The notes: generated by a model not told the origin, from the sequence alone. DNA of 64,000 nucleotides from Nocardioides terrae (GCF_900112345.1 NZ_FOLB01000013.1:38831-102830); one strand, 5' to 3'. Positions 50,431 to 59,085 are shown, numbered from the stretch's first letter. Made by a program: numbers and translations.

Positions 50431-50793
50431 ATGACCACCTATGTCGTCCTGCTCCCCGGTGACGAGAGCACCTGGGAGCGCGCCACGCCTGCGCAGCGTG
50501 CGGAGACGTACGAGACCCACGGCCGCTTCGCCGCGATGCTCGCCGAGCGCGGGCACAAGATCACCGGCGGCGAGGAGCTGACGCACACCCGGTCCGCCAA
50601 GCAGGTCCGCCGTGACGCGGCCGGCAAGGTGCTCGTCTCCGACGGGCCGTTCGCCGAGACCGTCGAGCAGCTGACCGGGTTCTACGTCGTCGAGAGCGAC
50701 GACCTCGACGACCTGCTCGAGGTCTGCGGCCTGCTCGCGAACAGCGACGTGCCCATCGAGGTCCGTGCCGCCGTCGACCACGGGGGAGAGTGA
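50431..50793 (+). CDS. DGPF-domain (YCII-related) protein
   Basis: A 120-residue ferredoxin-like-fold protein with the DGPFAETVEQLTGFYVVE signature that names the family. DGPF proteins of actinobacteria are typically encoded beside ECF42 sigma factors, which switch them on. Start ATG 50431 has GAGAGGAAA upstream. It is followed by a second, diverged copy after 1 bp and by the ECF42 sigma gene, so the three form an operon. Biochemical role unknown. Confidence 0.95.
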   Translation: MTTYVVLLPGDESTWERATPAQRAETYETHGRFAAMLAERGHKITGGEELTHTRSAKQVRRDAAGKVLVSDGPFAETVEQLTGFYVVESDDLDDLLEVCGLLANSDVPIEVRAAVDHGGE

Positions 50794-50794
50794 C

Positions 50795-51145
50795 ATGGAG
50801 TTCCTGCTGCTGCTCAGCGCCCCGGACTACTTCGACCGCTGGGCGGCGATGACCCCGGAGCAGACCGAGGACGTGATGGCGGCGTTCCCCTCGTTCGCCA
50901 AGGCGGTCGCGGAGCGCGGCCAGATCGTCGCCGGAGACGCGCTGCACCCGCCCGTCACGGCCCGGACCGTGACCGGGCCCGAGCGCGCCGTCACCGAGGG
51001 CCCGTTCGCCGAGACCGTCGAGCAGCTCGCCGGCTACTACGTCATCGACGTGGACAGCATCGAGACGGCGACGGAGCTGGCCCGCCTCCTCCCCGACATG
51101 CTCACGGTCGAGGTGCGGCCTACCCGCGGGGTGCCGATCCGCTGA
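50795..51145 (+). CDS. DGPF-like (YCII-related) protein, second copy
   Basis: A 116-residue paralogue of the gene just upstream, with EGPFAETVEQLAGYYVIDV where the first copy has DGPFAETVEQL, so the leading Asp of the DGPF motif is Glu here. Start ATG 50795 has GGGGGAGAG just upstream. The stop TGA (51143-51145) overlaps the likely CTG start of the ECF42 gene, which fits translational coupling. Confidence 0.93.
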   Translation: MEFLLLLSAPDYFDRWAAMTPEQTEDVMAAFPSFAKAVAERGQIVAGDALHPPVTARTVTGPERAVTEGPFAETVEQLAGYYVIDVDSIETATELARLLPDMLTVEVRPTRGVPIR

Positions 51146-52362
51146 CCGCGCTCGAGGACCTGCTGCGCGACGAGTGGGGCCGGCTGCTGGCCCTGCTCGT
51201 CGCGCAGTACCGCCGCCTCGACCTCGCCGAGGACGGCCTCGCCGACGCCTTCGAGGCGGCGGCCCGCACCTGGCCGCGCGACGGTGCGCCGGCCAACGGA
51301 GCCGCCTGGTTGCTGACCGCGGCCCGTCGCCGGATCGTCGACCGGCTCCGCTCCGAGTCCGTCCTGGCCCGGCGGATGCCGCTGCTCGAGGTCGAGGCGT
51401 CCCTGACCGAGGAGGCGACCCGCGTGATGGCCGGATCCGGCGAGCTCGTGACCGACGAGCGGCTGCGGCTGGTGCTGCTCTGCGCGCACCCGTCGCTCTC
51501 GGCCGAGGCCTCCGCCGCGCTCACCCTCCGGCTGGTGCTCGGCGTCTCCACCGAGGACATCGCGCGACTCTTCCTCCAGACGACGTCGACCATGGCCGCC
51601 CGGCTGACCCGGGCGCGCAAGCGGCTCACCGGAGCTCGCTTCGAGGTCCCGGCCGACCCGTCAGCGCTCGCCGCGCGGGTCTCCGCCGTCGCCGACGTCG
51701 CCTACCTGGCGTTCACGGCCGGCTACGCCCCCGGCAGCGGCCCGGACGTCGTACGGACGGGGCTCGCTGGCGAGGCGATCCGGCTGGTGCGGGTGCTGCG
51801 CTCGCTCCTGCCGCAGCCCGTCATCGAGGTCGACGCGTTGCTCGCGCTCATGCTGCTGCAGCACTCCCGCCGCGACGCGCGGGTCGCGGCCGGCGGGCTG
51901 GTGCTCCTCCCCGACCAGGACCGCACCCGCTGGCGCCGCGACGAGATCGCGGAGGCGCTGGGCCTGCTCGAACCGCTCACCCTGGCACCCCCCGCACCCC
52001 ACCTCCTGCAGGCGCTCATCGCGGCCGAGCACGCCATCGCGCCCTCGGCGGCCGACACCGCATGGCACCGCATCGTCGAGCGGTACGACGAGCTGCTGTC
52101 CGTGCTCGACACCCCGGTCGTCCGGCTCAACCGTGCGGTGGCGGTCGCCGAGGCGCTCGGTCCGGAGGCCGGGCTCGCCGCGCTGGCGTCGGTGGCCTCG
52201 GCGGGGCACCGGCTGCCGGCCACCCGTGCCGAGCTGCTGGCCCGGGCCGGACGCGTCGACGAGGCGCGCGAGTCCTTCGCCGCGGCGATCGCGCTGTGCG
52301 GCAACGCCGCCGAGCGGGCCCACCTCGAGCGACGCCTGACGGAGCTCAACGCAGGTCCTTGA
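51142..52362 (+). CDS. ECF42-type RNA polymerase sigma factor
   Basis: A sigma factor of about 406 residues with N-terminal sigma-2 region (LAEDGLADAFEAAARTWPRD, then AAWLLTAARRRIVDRLRS) and sigma-4 region (GVSTEDIARLFLQTTSTMAARLTR is split here: GVSTEDIARLFL and MAARLTRARKRL), then the long TPR-like C-terminal extension (AYLAFTAGYAPGSG, LLPDQDRTRWRRDEI) that defines the ECF42 group. Between the stop at 50791-50793 and TTG 51310 there is no ATG, GTG or TTG in frame, yet sigma-2 homology begins near 51160. CTG 51142, overlapping the previous stop as CTGA, is the best start. The 3' end overlaps the convergent GNAT gene by 17 bp. Confidence 0.85.
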   Translation: MTALEDLLRDEWGRLLALLVAQYRRLDLAEDGLADAFEAAARTWPRDGAPANGAAWLLTAARRRIVDRLRSESVLARRMPLLEVEASLTEEATRVMAGSGELVTDERLRLVLLCAHPSLSAEASAALTLRLVLGVSTEDIARLFLQTTSTMAARLTRARKRLTGARFEVPADPSALAARVSAVADVAYLAFTAGYAPGSGPDVVRTGLAGEAIRLVRVLRSLLPQPVIEVDALLALMLLQHSRRDARVAAGGLVLLPDQDRTRWRRDEIAEALGLLEPLTLAPPAPHLLQALIAAEHAIAPSAADTAWHRIVERYDELLSVLDTPVVRLNRAVAVAEALGPEAGLAALASVASAGHRLPATRAELLARAGRVDEARESFAAAIALCGNAAERAHLERRLTELNAGP

Positions 52363-52873
52363 CCAGCTTCTCGAAGGCCAGGTCGTCGCGCTGCGGCAGT
52401 CCGAACCGCTCGTCGCCGTAGGGGAACGGCGACATCTCGCCGGTGCGCCGGTAGCCGCGCCGCTCGTAGTAGGCGATCAGATCCTCGCGGACGGAGATGA
52501 CCGTCATCTCCATCGTCGTCGCGCCCCACTCCTCGCGGGCGATCCGCTCGGCCTCGGCCATGACCACCTTGCCGAGCCCGCCGCCCTGCCGACCCGGCCG
52601 GACCGCGAACATCCCGAAGTAACCCGCGTCACCGCGGTGCTCGAGCTGGCAGCAGGCGACGAGCACCCCGTCCTGATCGGCGAGCAGCATCCGGCCTCCG
52701 GGGCGTTCGACGACCTCGCGTACGCCGTCCGGGTCGGTGCGCTGGCCCTCGAGGATGTCGGCCTCGGTGGTCCAGCCCGCCCGGCTGGAGTCGCCGCGGT
52801 AGGCCGACTCGACGAGGGCGACGACGTCGGCCACGTCGTCGACGGTCGCGTCGCGGAAGGTGAGGGTGAGCAC
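52346..52873 (-). CDS. GNAT family N-acetyltransferase
   Basis: A 175-residue acetyl-CoA-dependent acetyltransferase. The acetyl-CoA loop is VRPGRQGGGLGKVVMAEA (about 108-125), preceded by GYFGMFAV and followed by EDLIAYYERRGYRRTGEM, the usual motif B. Substrate unknown. GTG 52873 follows TAGGGT (complement of 52882-52887) by 8 nt; this -10 box overlaps the stop codon of the upstream lacI-type gene, so it can be transcribed on its own. Confidence 0.9.
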   Translation of the reverse strand: MLTLTFRDATVDDVADVVALVESAYRGDSSRAGWTTEADILEGQRTDPDGVREVVERPGGRMLLADQDGVLVACCQLEHRGDAGYFGMFAVRPGRQGGGLGKVVMAEAERIAREEWGATTMEMTVISVREDLIAYYERRGYRRTGEMSPFPYGDERFGLPQRDDLAFEKLVKDLR

Positions 52874-52884
52874 GATCGGCAACC

Positions 52885-53886
52885 CTAGGAGCTGGCCCGC
52901 ACGACCAGGTGGGTGGGGAGCATGCGCGTCGCCGGCTCCTCGTCGGGCGCGGCCAGGGCCTCCAGCAGGACGTCGACCATCGCCCGTCCCATCGCGTCGG
53001 CCGACTGGTGCACGCTCGTCAGGCCCAGCGAGACGGCGAGCGTCGAGTCGTCGAACCCGACGACGGCCACGTCGTCGGGCACGGACCGGCCCGCCTCGCG
53101 CAGCACGCTCAGGGCCCCGGCCGCCATCGGGTCGTTGGCGGCGAAGACGCCGTCGAGGTCCGGGTGCCGCTCGAGCAGGGCCCGCATCGCGGTCTCCCCG
53201 CTGGCCCGGCTGAAGTCGCCGTGCTCGATGGCCAGCGGCTCGACGCCGGCCTCCTCGAGCGCGGTGAGGTAGCCGGCGAGCCGGTGGTGGCCGGCGGTCA
53301 TGTCGGCCGGGCCGGCGATGGTCGCCACCTTCCTCCGGCCGCGCTCGAGCAGGTGCGCGACGGCGAGTCGGGCGCCCTCGGCGTTGTCGTTGTCGACGAA
53401 CCCGACGCCCTCGCCGGGCATCGGACCGCCGCCGAGGACGACCGGGATGCCGCGCGCGCGGATCCGGGTCGGCAGCTTGTCGTCGTCGTGCAGCGAGAGG
53501 AGCAGCACGCCGTCGACGTGCTGCAGGGTGAGGTACTCGTCGATGTGGCCGGCCCGCTCGGCCGGCGCGATGAGGAGGACGAGTTGCTTCTCGGCCTCCC
53601 CCAGCGCCCCGCCGATGCCCCGCACGACGCCGGCGAAGAACGGCTCGCCGAAGACCCGCTCCTCCGACTCGGCGATGACGAGCGCGACCGCGTCGGTCCG
53701 CCGGGTGACCAGTGACCGCGCCGCCTGGTTGGGGACGTAGCCGAGCTCCTCGATCGCCGCCTCGACGGCCTCCCGGGCGCGGGTGGAGACACGGGTCGCG
53801 CCGTTGATCACCCGAGACGCCGTGCCGCGGCCCACTCCGGCCCGGGCGGCGACATCCTCGAGCGTCGGACGGCGGGACTGCGACAT
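52885..53886 (-). CDS. LacI family transcriptional regulator
   Basis: A 333-residue regulator with the LacI helix-turn-helix PTLEDVAARAGVGRGTASRV and hinge ELGYVPNQAARSLVTRR (about 7-60), then a periplasmic-binding-like sugar domain (VGFDDSTLAVSLGLTSVHQ near 270). Trehalose, beta-glucosidase and sugar-permease genes nearby suggest a sugar effector, but the target is not shown. Start ATG 53886 lies 7 nt after TATTGT (complement of 53894-53899), leaderless. Confidence 0.94.
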   Translation of the reverse strand: MSQSRRPTLEDVAARAGVGRGTASRVINGATRVSTRAREAVEAAIEELGYVPNQAARSLVTRRTDAVALVIAESEERVFGEPFFAGVVRGIGGALGEAEKQLVLLIAPAERAGHIDEYLTLQHVDGVLLLSLHDDDKLPTRIRARGIPVVLGGGPMPGEGVGFVDNDNAEGARLAVAHLLERGRRKVATIAGPADMTAGHHRLAGYLTALEEAGVEPLAIEHGDFSRASGETAMRALLERHPDLDGVFAANDPMAAGALSVLREAGRSVPDDVAVVGFDDSTLAVSLGLTSVHQSADAMGRAMVDVLLEALAAPDEEPATRMLPTHLVVRASS

Positions 53887-53955
53887 GCCGCACACAATAG
53901 AGGTCGCGCGCGCGTGCGCGGCGACGCCGCACCCGCTCCGGGGAAGCCCGTCGAC

Positions 53956-55221
53956 TCAGGCGAGCCCGGCGGCCTCGAAGGCGTCGTACGACGCCGCGAT
54001 GGTCGCACGCGGACCGACCTGTCCCGAGACCGCGTCGAGGGTCTTGAGGCCGTGCCCGGTGTTGATGATGACGGTCTCGAGCGAGGTGTCCAGCTGGCCG
54101 GTCTCGACGAGCTTCTTGAGCACGGCGGTGGTGGTGCCACCGGCCGTCTCGGTGAAGACGCCCTCGGTCCGGGCCAGCAGGACGATGCCCGCACGGATCT
54201 CGTCGTCGGTGACCTGCTCGACGGCGCCGCCGGTCGACCGGGTGATGTCGAGGACGTAGATGCCGTCGGCGGGGTTGCCGATCGCGAGCGACTTGGCGAT
54301 GGTGTCCGGCTTCACCGGCCGGATCGCGTCGACGCCGGCCTTGTAGGCGGTCGCGACCGGGCCGCAGCCCTCGGCCTGGGCGCCGAAGATCCGGTAGGGC
54401 TTCTCCTCGACGAGGCCGAGCTTGACGAGCTCCTGGAACGCCTTGTGGACCTTGGTCAGCTGCGAGCCGGACGCGACGGGGATGACGATCTGGTCGGGCA
54501 GCCGCCAGCCGAGCTGCTCGGCGATCTCGTAGCCGAGCGTCTTGGAGCCCTCGGCGTAGAACGGGCGGACGTTGACGTTGACGAACGCCCAGCCCTCCTC
54601 CTCGGCGGCGATCTCCTGGGCCAGCTTGTTGACGTCGTCGTAGTTGCCCTCGACGGCGACCAGGCTGTCGGTGAAGATCGCCGAGTTCACCTGCTTGGGC
54701 TGCTCGAGGTTGCTCGGGATGAGGACGACGGTGCGGATGCCCGCGCGGGCGCCGGCCGCGGCCACCGCGTTGGCGAGGTTGCCCGTCGAGGGGCAGGCGA
54801 AGACCTTCGCGTGGAGCTCGCGCGCCGCGCTCAGCGCACAGGCGACGACACGGTCCTTGAAGGAGTTCGTCGGGTTCGTGCTGTCGTCCTTGACCCACAG
54901 CCGGGCGAGGCCGAGCTCGGCGGCGAGGTTCTTGGCCTCGAGCAGCCGGGTGAAGCCCGGCTCGGTGTTGGGGCTCTCCTCGATGTCGGCCGGGACGGGG
55001 AGCAGCGCCTTGTAGCGCCAGATGTTGGCGGGGCCGGCCGCGATGTCCTCGCGGGTGATCGCGGGGAAGTCGTAGGCCACCTCGAGCGGCCCGAAGCAGT
55101 CCGGACACGCGTACGACGGCCCGAGCTCGACCCTCCCGCCGCACTCACGACACGAGAGTGCGACGGCGTTGCCGAATGCTCCCTCGCGGACGGTCTCCTG
55201 CTCGGTCACAACAGCGCTCAT
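53956..55221 (-). CDS. thrC: Threonine synthase (zinc-ribbon type)
   Basis: PLP enzyme converting O-phosphohomoserine to threonine, 421 residues. An N-terminal zinc ribbon (SCRECGG and YACPDCFG) precedes the fold-type II core with the PLP Lys in STNPTNSFKDR (about 112-123), phosphate-binding STGNLANAVAA and the late INTGHGLKT. This is the longer form; many actinobacteria also have a shorter ThrC in the hom-thrB cluster, so this may be a second copy. ATG 55221 has a strong AGGAGGAGG SD. A SAM riboswitch fills its 5' leader. Confidence 0.96.
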   Translation of the reverse strand: MSAVVTEQETVREGAFGNAVALSCRECGGRVELGPSYACPDCFGPLEVAYDFPAITREDIAAGPANIWRYKALLPVPADIEESPNTEPGFTRLLEAKNLAAELGLARLWVKDDSTNPTNSFKDRVVACALSAARELHAKVFACPSTGNLANAVAAAGARAGIRTVVLIPSNLEQPKQVNSAIFTDSLVAVEGNYDDVNKLAQEIAAEEEGWAFVNVNVRPFYAEGSKTLGYEIAEQLGWRLPDQIVIPVASGSQLTKVHKAFQELVKLGLVEEKPYRIFGAQAEGCGPVATAYKAGVDAIRPVKPDTIAKSLAIGNPADGIYVLDITRSTGGAVEQVTDDEIRAGIVLLARTEGVFTETAGGTTTAVLKKLVETGQLDTSLETVIINTGHGLKTLDAVSGQVGPRATIAASYDAFEAAGLA

Positions 55222-55232
55222 GAGTCCTCCTC

Positions 55233-55445
55233 CTCATCTTCCCCGGGCGCGTCTCTCGCGCCGGGCCGGAATTAGCACCTGCACGTGCCTTCGGCACGAA
55301 CTCGCTCGCTCGGCGCCCGTCTTCGCGCAAGCGCTCGACGGGGCCTCACTCACTCGTTTCCGCGACCTACCCACGGGGGTGGGAGGAGGCTCGCGGTCGG
55401 TTGCCGGGACTTCACAGGGCCGTTCCCTCTGTCCCTCTCGATGAG
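55233..55445 (-). promoter_or_regulatory. SAM riboswitch (SAM-I/SAM-IV superfamily), expanded
   Basis: On the minus strand the leader shows P1 strands CTCATC (complement of 55440-55445) and GATGAG (complement of 55233-55238), a P2 arm with GGGAACGGCCC and GTCCCGGCAACC, and the core GGTGCTAATTCC (complement of 55268-55279). A further hairpin precedes closure. The segment between GGCAACC and GGTGCTAATTCC is about 119 nt, several times longer than usual, with extra hairpins (for example 55284-55298 and 55370-55383). TAGAGT (complement of 55454-55459) is the likely -10 box. The P1 3' strand overlaps the thrC SD (complement of 55226-55234), suggesting translational control. The rest of the gap to 55537 shows nothing else clear. 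Confidence 0.88.
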
Positions 55446-55537
55446 CAGTCGTCACTCTAGGCCGCGGGCGGGACGGCCGAGCATCGTTGTCCGCATGCTG
55501 GGCAGAAATCCCGGCATCCGGACAGCCGGTGTTCGGC

Positions 55538-56371
55538 TCAGGCGATGTCGGACGCCAGCCGGCGCAGCAGCTCCAGGACCCCGTCCGGGCCGGGGACGAC
55601 GACGTCGGCGAGTGCCGTCAGCGCGGGCTGCTCCTCCGAGGCCGAGCAGACGAGGAGCGTGGCCAGCCCGTCCTTCGCGTGGGCGCCGACGGTCTCGAAC
55701 GCGTCGACGTCGCCGAGGTCGTCACCGGCGAAGAGGAACGCCTTCGGGCCGAGCTCGGTGATCAGCCGGTCCACGACGAGGCCCTTGTCCATGCCGGCGG
55801 CGCGCACTTCCACGACGTTGCGGCCGGGCTCCACGATGAGGTCGTGCGCCTCGGCCTGCTCGCGCAGGAGGGGCAGCAGCCGCGCGAAGGCGGCCTCGGG
55901 CTCCGGCAGCCGCCGGGTGTGCACGGCGACCGCGAGGCCCTTCTCCTCCACCCAGGCGTCGGCCGCGTCGGCCGCCCGCAGCGTCCGGGGGAGCTCGGCC
56001 ACGAAGGTGGCCAGGCCCTCCGGCGGCGGAGGGCCGGCGACGGTGCGGTCGGACGAGCTCCACCGCTCGTTGCCGTACTGGCCGAACACGTGGAGCTCCC
56101 GGCCGGACGCGGCGATGGCGTCACCGAGCGCCTCGAGCCCGCCGAGCTCGACGACCTGCCGGGCCGGGCGGCCGGTGACGATCGCGATCGCGAGCACCTT
56201 GGGCGCGAGCGCGGAGAGGACCTCGCCGGCGTCGGGGTGGATGTGGGCCTGGGTCGGGTCGTCGACGATCGGCGAGAGGGTGCCGTCGAAGTCACAGGCC
56301 ACGATCAGACCCGAGGCCACGGCCACCAGGGCGTCGTACCTCTGCTCCGCGTCGGGCGAGGCGAAGTCCAT
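55538..56371 (-). CDS. otsB: Trehalose-6-phosphate phosphatase
   Basis: HAD-family phosphatase that releases trehalose from trehalose 6-phosphate, 277 residues. Motif I is ACDFDGTLSPIVDDP, motif II IVTGRPARQV, the trehalose-phosphatase block FGQYGNERW, and motif IV FAGDDLGDVDAFE. Start ATG 56371; a GTG at 56383 would add four residues. The matching synthase OtsA is at 60.6 kb on the other strand, so the pathway is complete but split. thrC starts 316 bp downstream behind its riboswitch. Confidence 0.95.
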   Translation of the reverse strand: MDFASPDAEQRYDALVAVASGLIVACDFDGTLSPIVDDPTQAHIHPDAGEVLSALAPKVLAIAIVTGRPARQVVELGGLEALGDAIAASGRELHVFGQYGNERWSSSDRTVAGPPPPEGLATFVAELPRTLRAADAADAWVEEKGLAVAVHTRRLPEPEAAFARLLPLLREQAEAHDLIVEPGRNVVEVRAAGMDKGLVVDRLITELGPKAFLFAGDDLGDVDAFETVGAHAKDGLATLLVCSASEEQPALTALADVVVPGPDGVLELLRRLASDIA

Positions 56372-56404
56372 GGCACCAGCCAACCATGTCGGCCCAGCCC
56401 GCGG

Positions 56405-58474
56405 TCAGGGCGCGCGGGTGGACGCCGGGGTGGGCGGCAGGGTGGACGCCGGGGTGACCGGGGCCGGCGCGAGCAGCGGCCCGATCAGCGTCTGGAGCCC
56501 GGGCGCGACGGCGCGCGACCAGGACGCGGTGATGTGGTCGTCGTCGTAGAACACGACGTCCTCGCCGACGATGAGCGGGCAGACGCCGTCGGCGCAGACC
56601 AGCGCGCGTGGGTCGATGTAGTGCGCGGTCGTCCCGGCGATGCCGGCGATGGTGAAGCGGTTGGCGACCACCCCCTGGCCCGAGACCGGCGAGAGGCATG
56701 TCGCCTGGTCGGCGCCGGGGGTGCTGAGGCACTCGGGCGCGGGCAGCGCGCGCTGCGGGATGTCGCCGATGACGACGACCTGCGGCGTGACGGCGGTCAG
56801 CTGGCCGATCGTCGTCGCGACGCCCTGCTGCCAGGTGCGTCCCCGGGTCAGGCCGGCCCGTGCGCGGGTCTGGTCGAGCCCGCGGTAGGCGACGACGATC
56901 GCGTCCGGCTGCAGGTCCGCGATCTGGGTGTGCGCCCAGGCATGGAAGGCGGTGCACTCCTTGTAGTCGCGGTAGCCGAGGCTCTGCGGGACGTCGAACG
57001 GCATGCACGACGACTTCACCAGCGGGAGGACGCGGAAGTGCTCCTCCTCGCCGATCCGGTCGAGCGCGGGCAGCCACATCCCCGCGTGCGAGTCGCCGAG
57101 GACGACCACGAGCCGGTCGGCGGTCTCGTCGCCGAACGTGCACAGCCTGGTGGTCGTGTCGTCGAAGTCCGCGTAGCAGGGGAAGTCGGTGCGCCAGACG
57201 TCCCGGGCGTGGTCCTTGAGGTCGACCGTCGGCAGCGGGGCGCCGCTGCGGGCGAGTGCTACGGCCTCGGCCACCGCCCGGGGGATGTCGGCGGGCGCCG
57301 GCTCGACCTTCGCCTCCGGGTGCGCGGCGAACCAGCGCTCGGAGGCGTGCCGGTCGTGCGCGACCAGGGCCTCGGAGTGTGAGGTCGCGGCGAGGGCGGA
57401 GCCGACGACCAGGGCCACCGTGGCCGGCCAGAGGGTCAGGCCGCGCAGTCCGTGGACGACCGGGAACCCGCGCTGGAACGGACGCTCGACGAGGAGGTAG
57501 CTGGCGGTCGACGCGACGAGGGTGAGCACGAGCAGCAGGCTGACCCGGTCGGCCCGGCCCCAGTCGTCGGGCAGCAGCTCGGGGCCGAGCACGAGGAACG
57601 GCCAGTGCCACAGGTAGACGGAGAACGAGATGTCCCCGAGCCAGCGCAGCGGCGCCCACGACAGCACCGACGCGACCGGGCCGTGCCGGCCGGCGAGCAG
57701 CGCCATCGTGGCGACCACGGGGATCGCCGCGGCCCACCCGGGGAAGGGCGTCCCGGCGTCCATCGTCACGGCCGCCCACCCGAGCAGGGTCGCGCCCGAG
57801 AGGCCGAGCAGCCACTGTGCCGTGCGAGGGATCCGTGGGGCGAGGACGGCGAGGAGCGCGCCGCCGCCGAGCTCGTAACCCCGCGCGGGCGTGGAGAAGT
57901 AGGCACTCGTCGGATCGGCGGCGGTCACGTGCAGCGACCAGGCGATCGAGGCGAGCACCAGCGTGGCCGTCACGCCCAGGACCAGGCCGCGGCCGGCCCG
58001 TCGGCGTACGAGCAGGGCAACGAGGAGGGGCCAGAGCAGGTAGAACTGCTCCTCCACGGCGAGCGACCAGTAGTGCTGGAAGGCGGAGGGCAGGTCGGTG
58101 CTGAAGTAGTCGGCGCCCGAGCGGGCGAAGTGCACGTTGGAGAGGAAGGCCGCCGACCAGAGCGCGTCGGTCCGGCTCTGCTGCGTGCGCGCCAGGGACC
58201 CGGTGACGCTGACGACGGCCAGCGTGGCGACCAGCACCAGCGTGGCGGCGGGCAGGATCCGCCGCGCCCGGCGCGCGTAGAAGTGGCGCAGCGAGACGTC
58301 GTCGGTGCGCCGGCCCTCGCTGAGGAGCAGACCGGTGATGAGGAAGCCGGAGATGACGAAGAAGACGTCGACGCCGACGAACCCGCCCTGCAGCCCCGGG
58401 ACGCCCGCGTGCGCGGCGACGACCAGGCCGACCGCGATCGCGCGCAGCCCCTGGATGTCGCGGCGGCGGTTCAC
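56405..58474 (-). CDS. Acyltransferase family membrane protein with SGNH domain
   Basis: A 689-residue OafA/YrhL-type protein. The N-terminal acyltransferase-3 domain (about 1-370) has some ten helices with RDIQGLRAIAVGLVVAAHAG and GFVGVDVFFVISGFLITGLL, including the conserved His. The C-terminal SGNH hydrolase-like domain carries VVVLGDSHAGMWLP (Ser) and DDDHITASWSR (Asp/His). Such proteins O-acetylate cell-surface polysaccharides or lipids. GTG 58474 has GGAGGAAG upstream. The Pro/Ala/Thr-rich tail is short. Confidence 0.94.
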   Translation of the reverse strand: MNRRRDIQGLRAIAVGLVVAAHAGVPGLQGGFVGVDVFFVISGFLITGLLLSEGRRTDDVSLRHFYARRARRILPAATLVLVATLAVVSVTGSLARTQQSRTDALWSAAFLSNVHFARSGADYFSTDLPSAFQHYWSLAVEEQFYLLWPLLVALLVRRRAGRGLVLGVTATLVLASIAWSLHVTAADPTSAYFSTPARGYELGGGALLAVLAPRIPRTAQWLLGLSGATLLGWAAVTMDAGTPFPGWAAAIPVVATMALLAGRHGPVASVLSWAPLRWLGDISFSVYLWHWPFLVLGPELLPDDWGRADRVSLLLVLTLVASTASYLLVERPFQRGFPVVHGLRGLTLWPATVALVVGSALAATSHSEALVAHDRHASERWFAAHPEAKVEPAPADIPRAVAEAVALARSGAPLPTVDLKDHARDVWRTDFPCYADFDDTTTRLCTFGDETADRLVVVLGDSHAGMWLPALDRIGEEEHFRVLPLVKSSCMPFDVPQSLGYRDYKECTAFHAWAHTQIADLQPDAIVVAYRGLDQTRARAGLTRGRTWQQGVATTIGQLTAVTPQVVVIGDIPQRALPAPECLSTPGADQATCLSPVSGQGVVANRFTIAGIAGTTAHYIDPRALVCADGVCPLIVGEDVVFYDDDHITASWSRAVAPGLQTLIGPLLAPAPVTPASTLPPTPASTRAP

Positions 58475-58593
58475 GGGTGCTTCCTCCAGTCGGCGTCCGA
58501 CGGCCGGGGTTCGGGCCGACAGCCGCCGAGCCTACGAGACCTCGGCCGCCCGTCGATAACTCTCGCCGGTCCCCAGCACCTCGACGTGGGTGC

Positions 58594-59082
58594 TCAGTGC
58601 AGCGGGCCGGTGAGGATGATCGTGAGCCGGTCGAGCTTCATCGGATCGATCGCCTTGGCGGTCCGCTTGATCCCGAGGTCGAGGGCGAGCTGCTTGCCTT
58701 CGCGCTTGAGCTTCGCCGGGTAGTAGACGGTGGTGGACGGCACGCTGCCGTACCAGTTGTCGGCGCCGACCACCTGCCAACCGACGTGCGCGACCTGGTC
58801 GCCGACCTCCGCAGCGAGGCCCTTGGTCGCGGTGTTGTTGAAGACCTCGACCATCACCTTCTTGCGCACGATCGGCTTGGGCGTCCTGGTCGGCGCAGGC
58901 GCCGGTGCGGTGGCAGCAGGCGTCGCGGCCGCGGACGGCTGCGCGACGTTGGCGATCTCGCGCTCGGCCGGCTCGTCACCGCGGGTGGCGAAGAACGCCA
59001 CGCCGGCCATGACCACCGCGACGATGCTGAGCATCATCACCGGCGAGGGCAGGACGACGCCGCGCTGGTCCCTGCGCACCAC
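58594..59082 (-). CDS. LytR C-terminal domain protein
   Basis: A 162-residue protein with one N-terminal transmembrane helix (MMLSIVAVVMAGVAFFAT, about 16-33), an Ala/Pro-rich linker (about 48-68) and an extracellular LytR_C domain starting VMVEVFNNTATKGLAAEV and containing VPSTTVYYPAKLK. LytR_C domains are found in cell-wall attachment proteins; here the catalytic LytR-CpsA-Psr part is absent. GTG 59082 is 3 bp after the DUF3263 stop, so the two are cotranscribed. Confidence 0.92.
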   Translation of the reverse strand: MVRRDQRGVVLPSPVMMLSIVAVVMAGVAFFATRGDEPAEREIANVAQPSAAATPAATAPAPAPTRTPKPIVRKKVMVEVFNNTATKGLAAEVGDQVAHVGWQVVGADNWYGSVPSTTVYYPAKLKREGKQLALDLGIKRTAKAIDPMKLDRLTIILTGPLH

Positions 59083-59085
59083 GGC

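Noticed and set aside
58577..58597. Short inverted repeat AGCACC/GGTGCT after the LytR_C gene
   Set aside because: Only six pairs with an 8-nt loop and no T-run; too weak to call a terminator.
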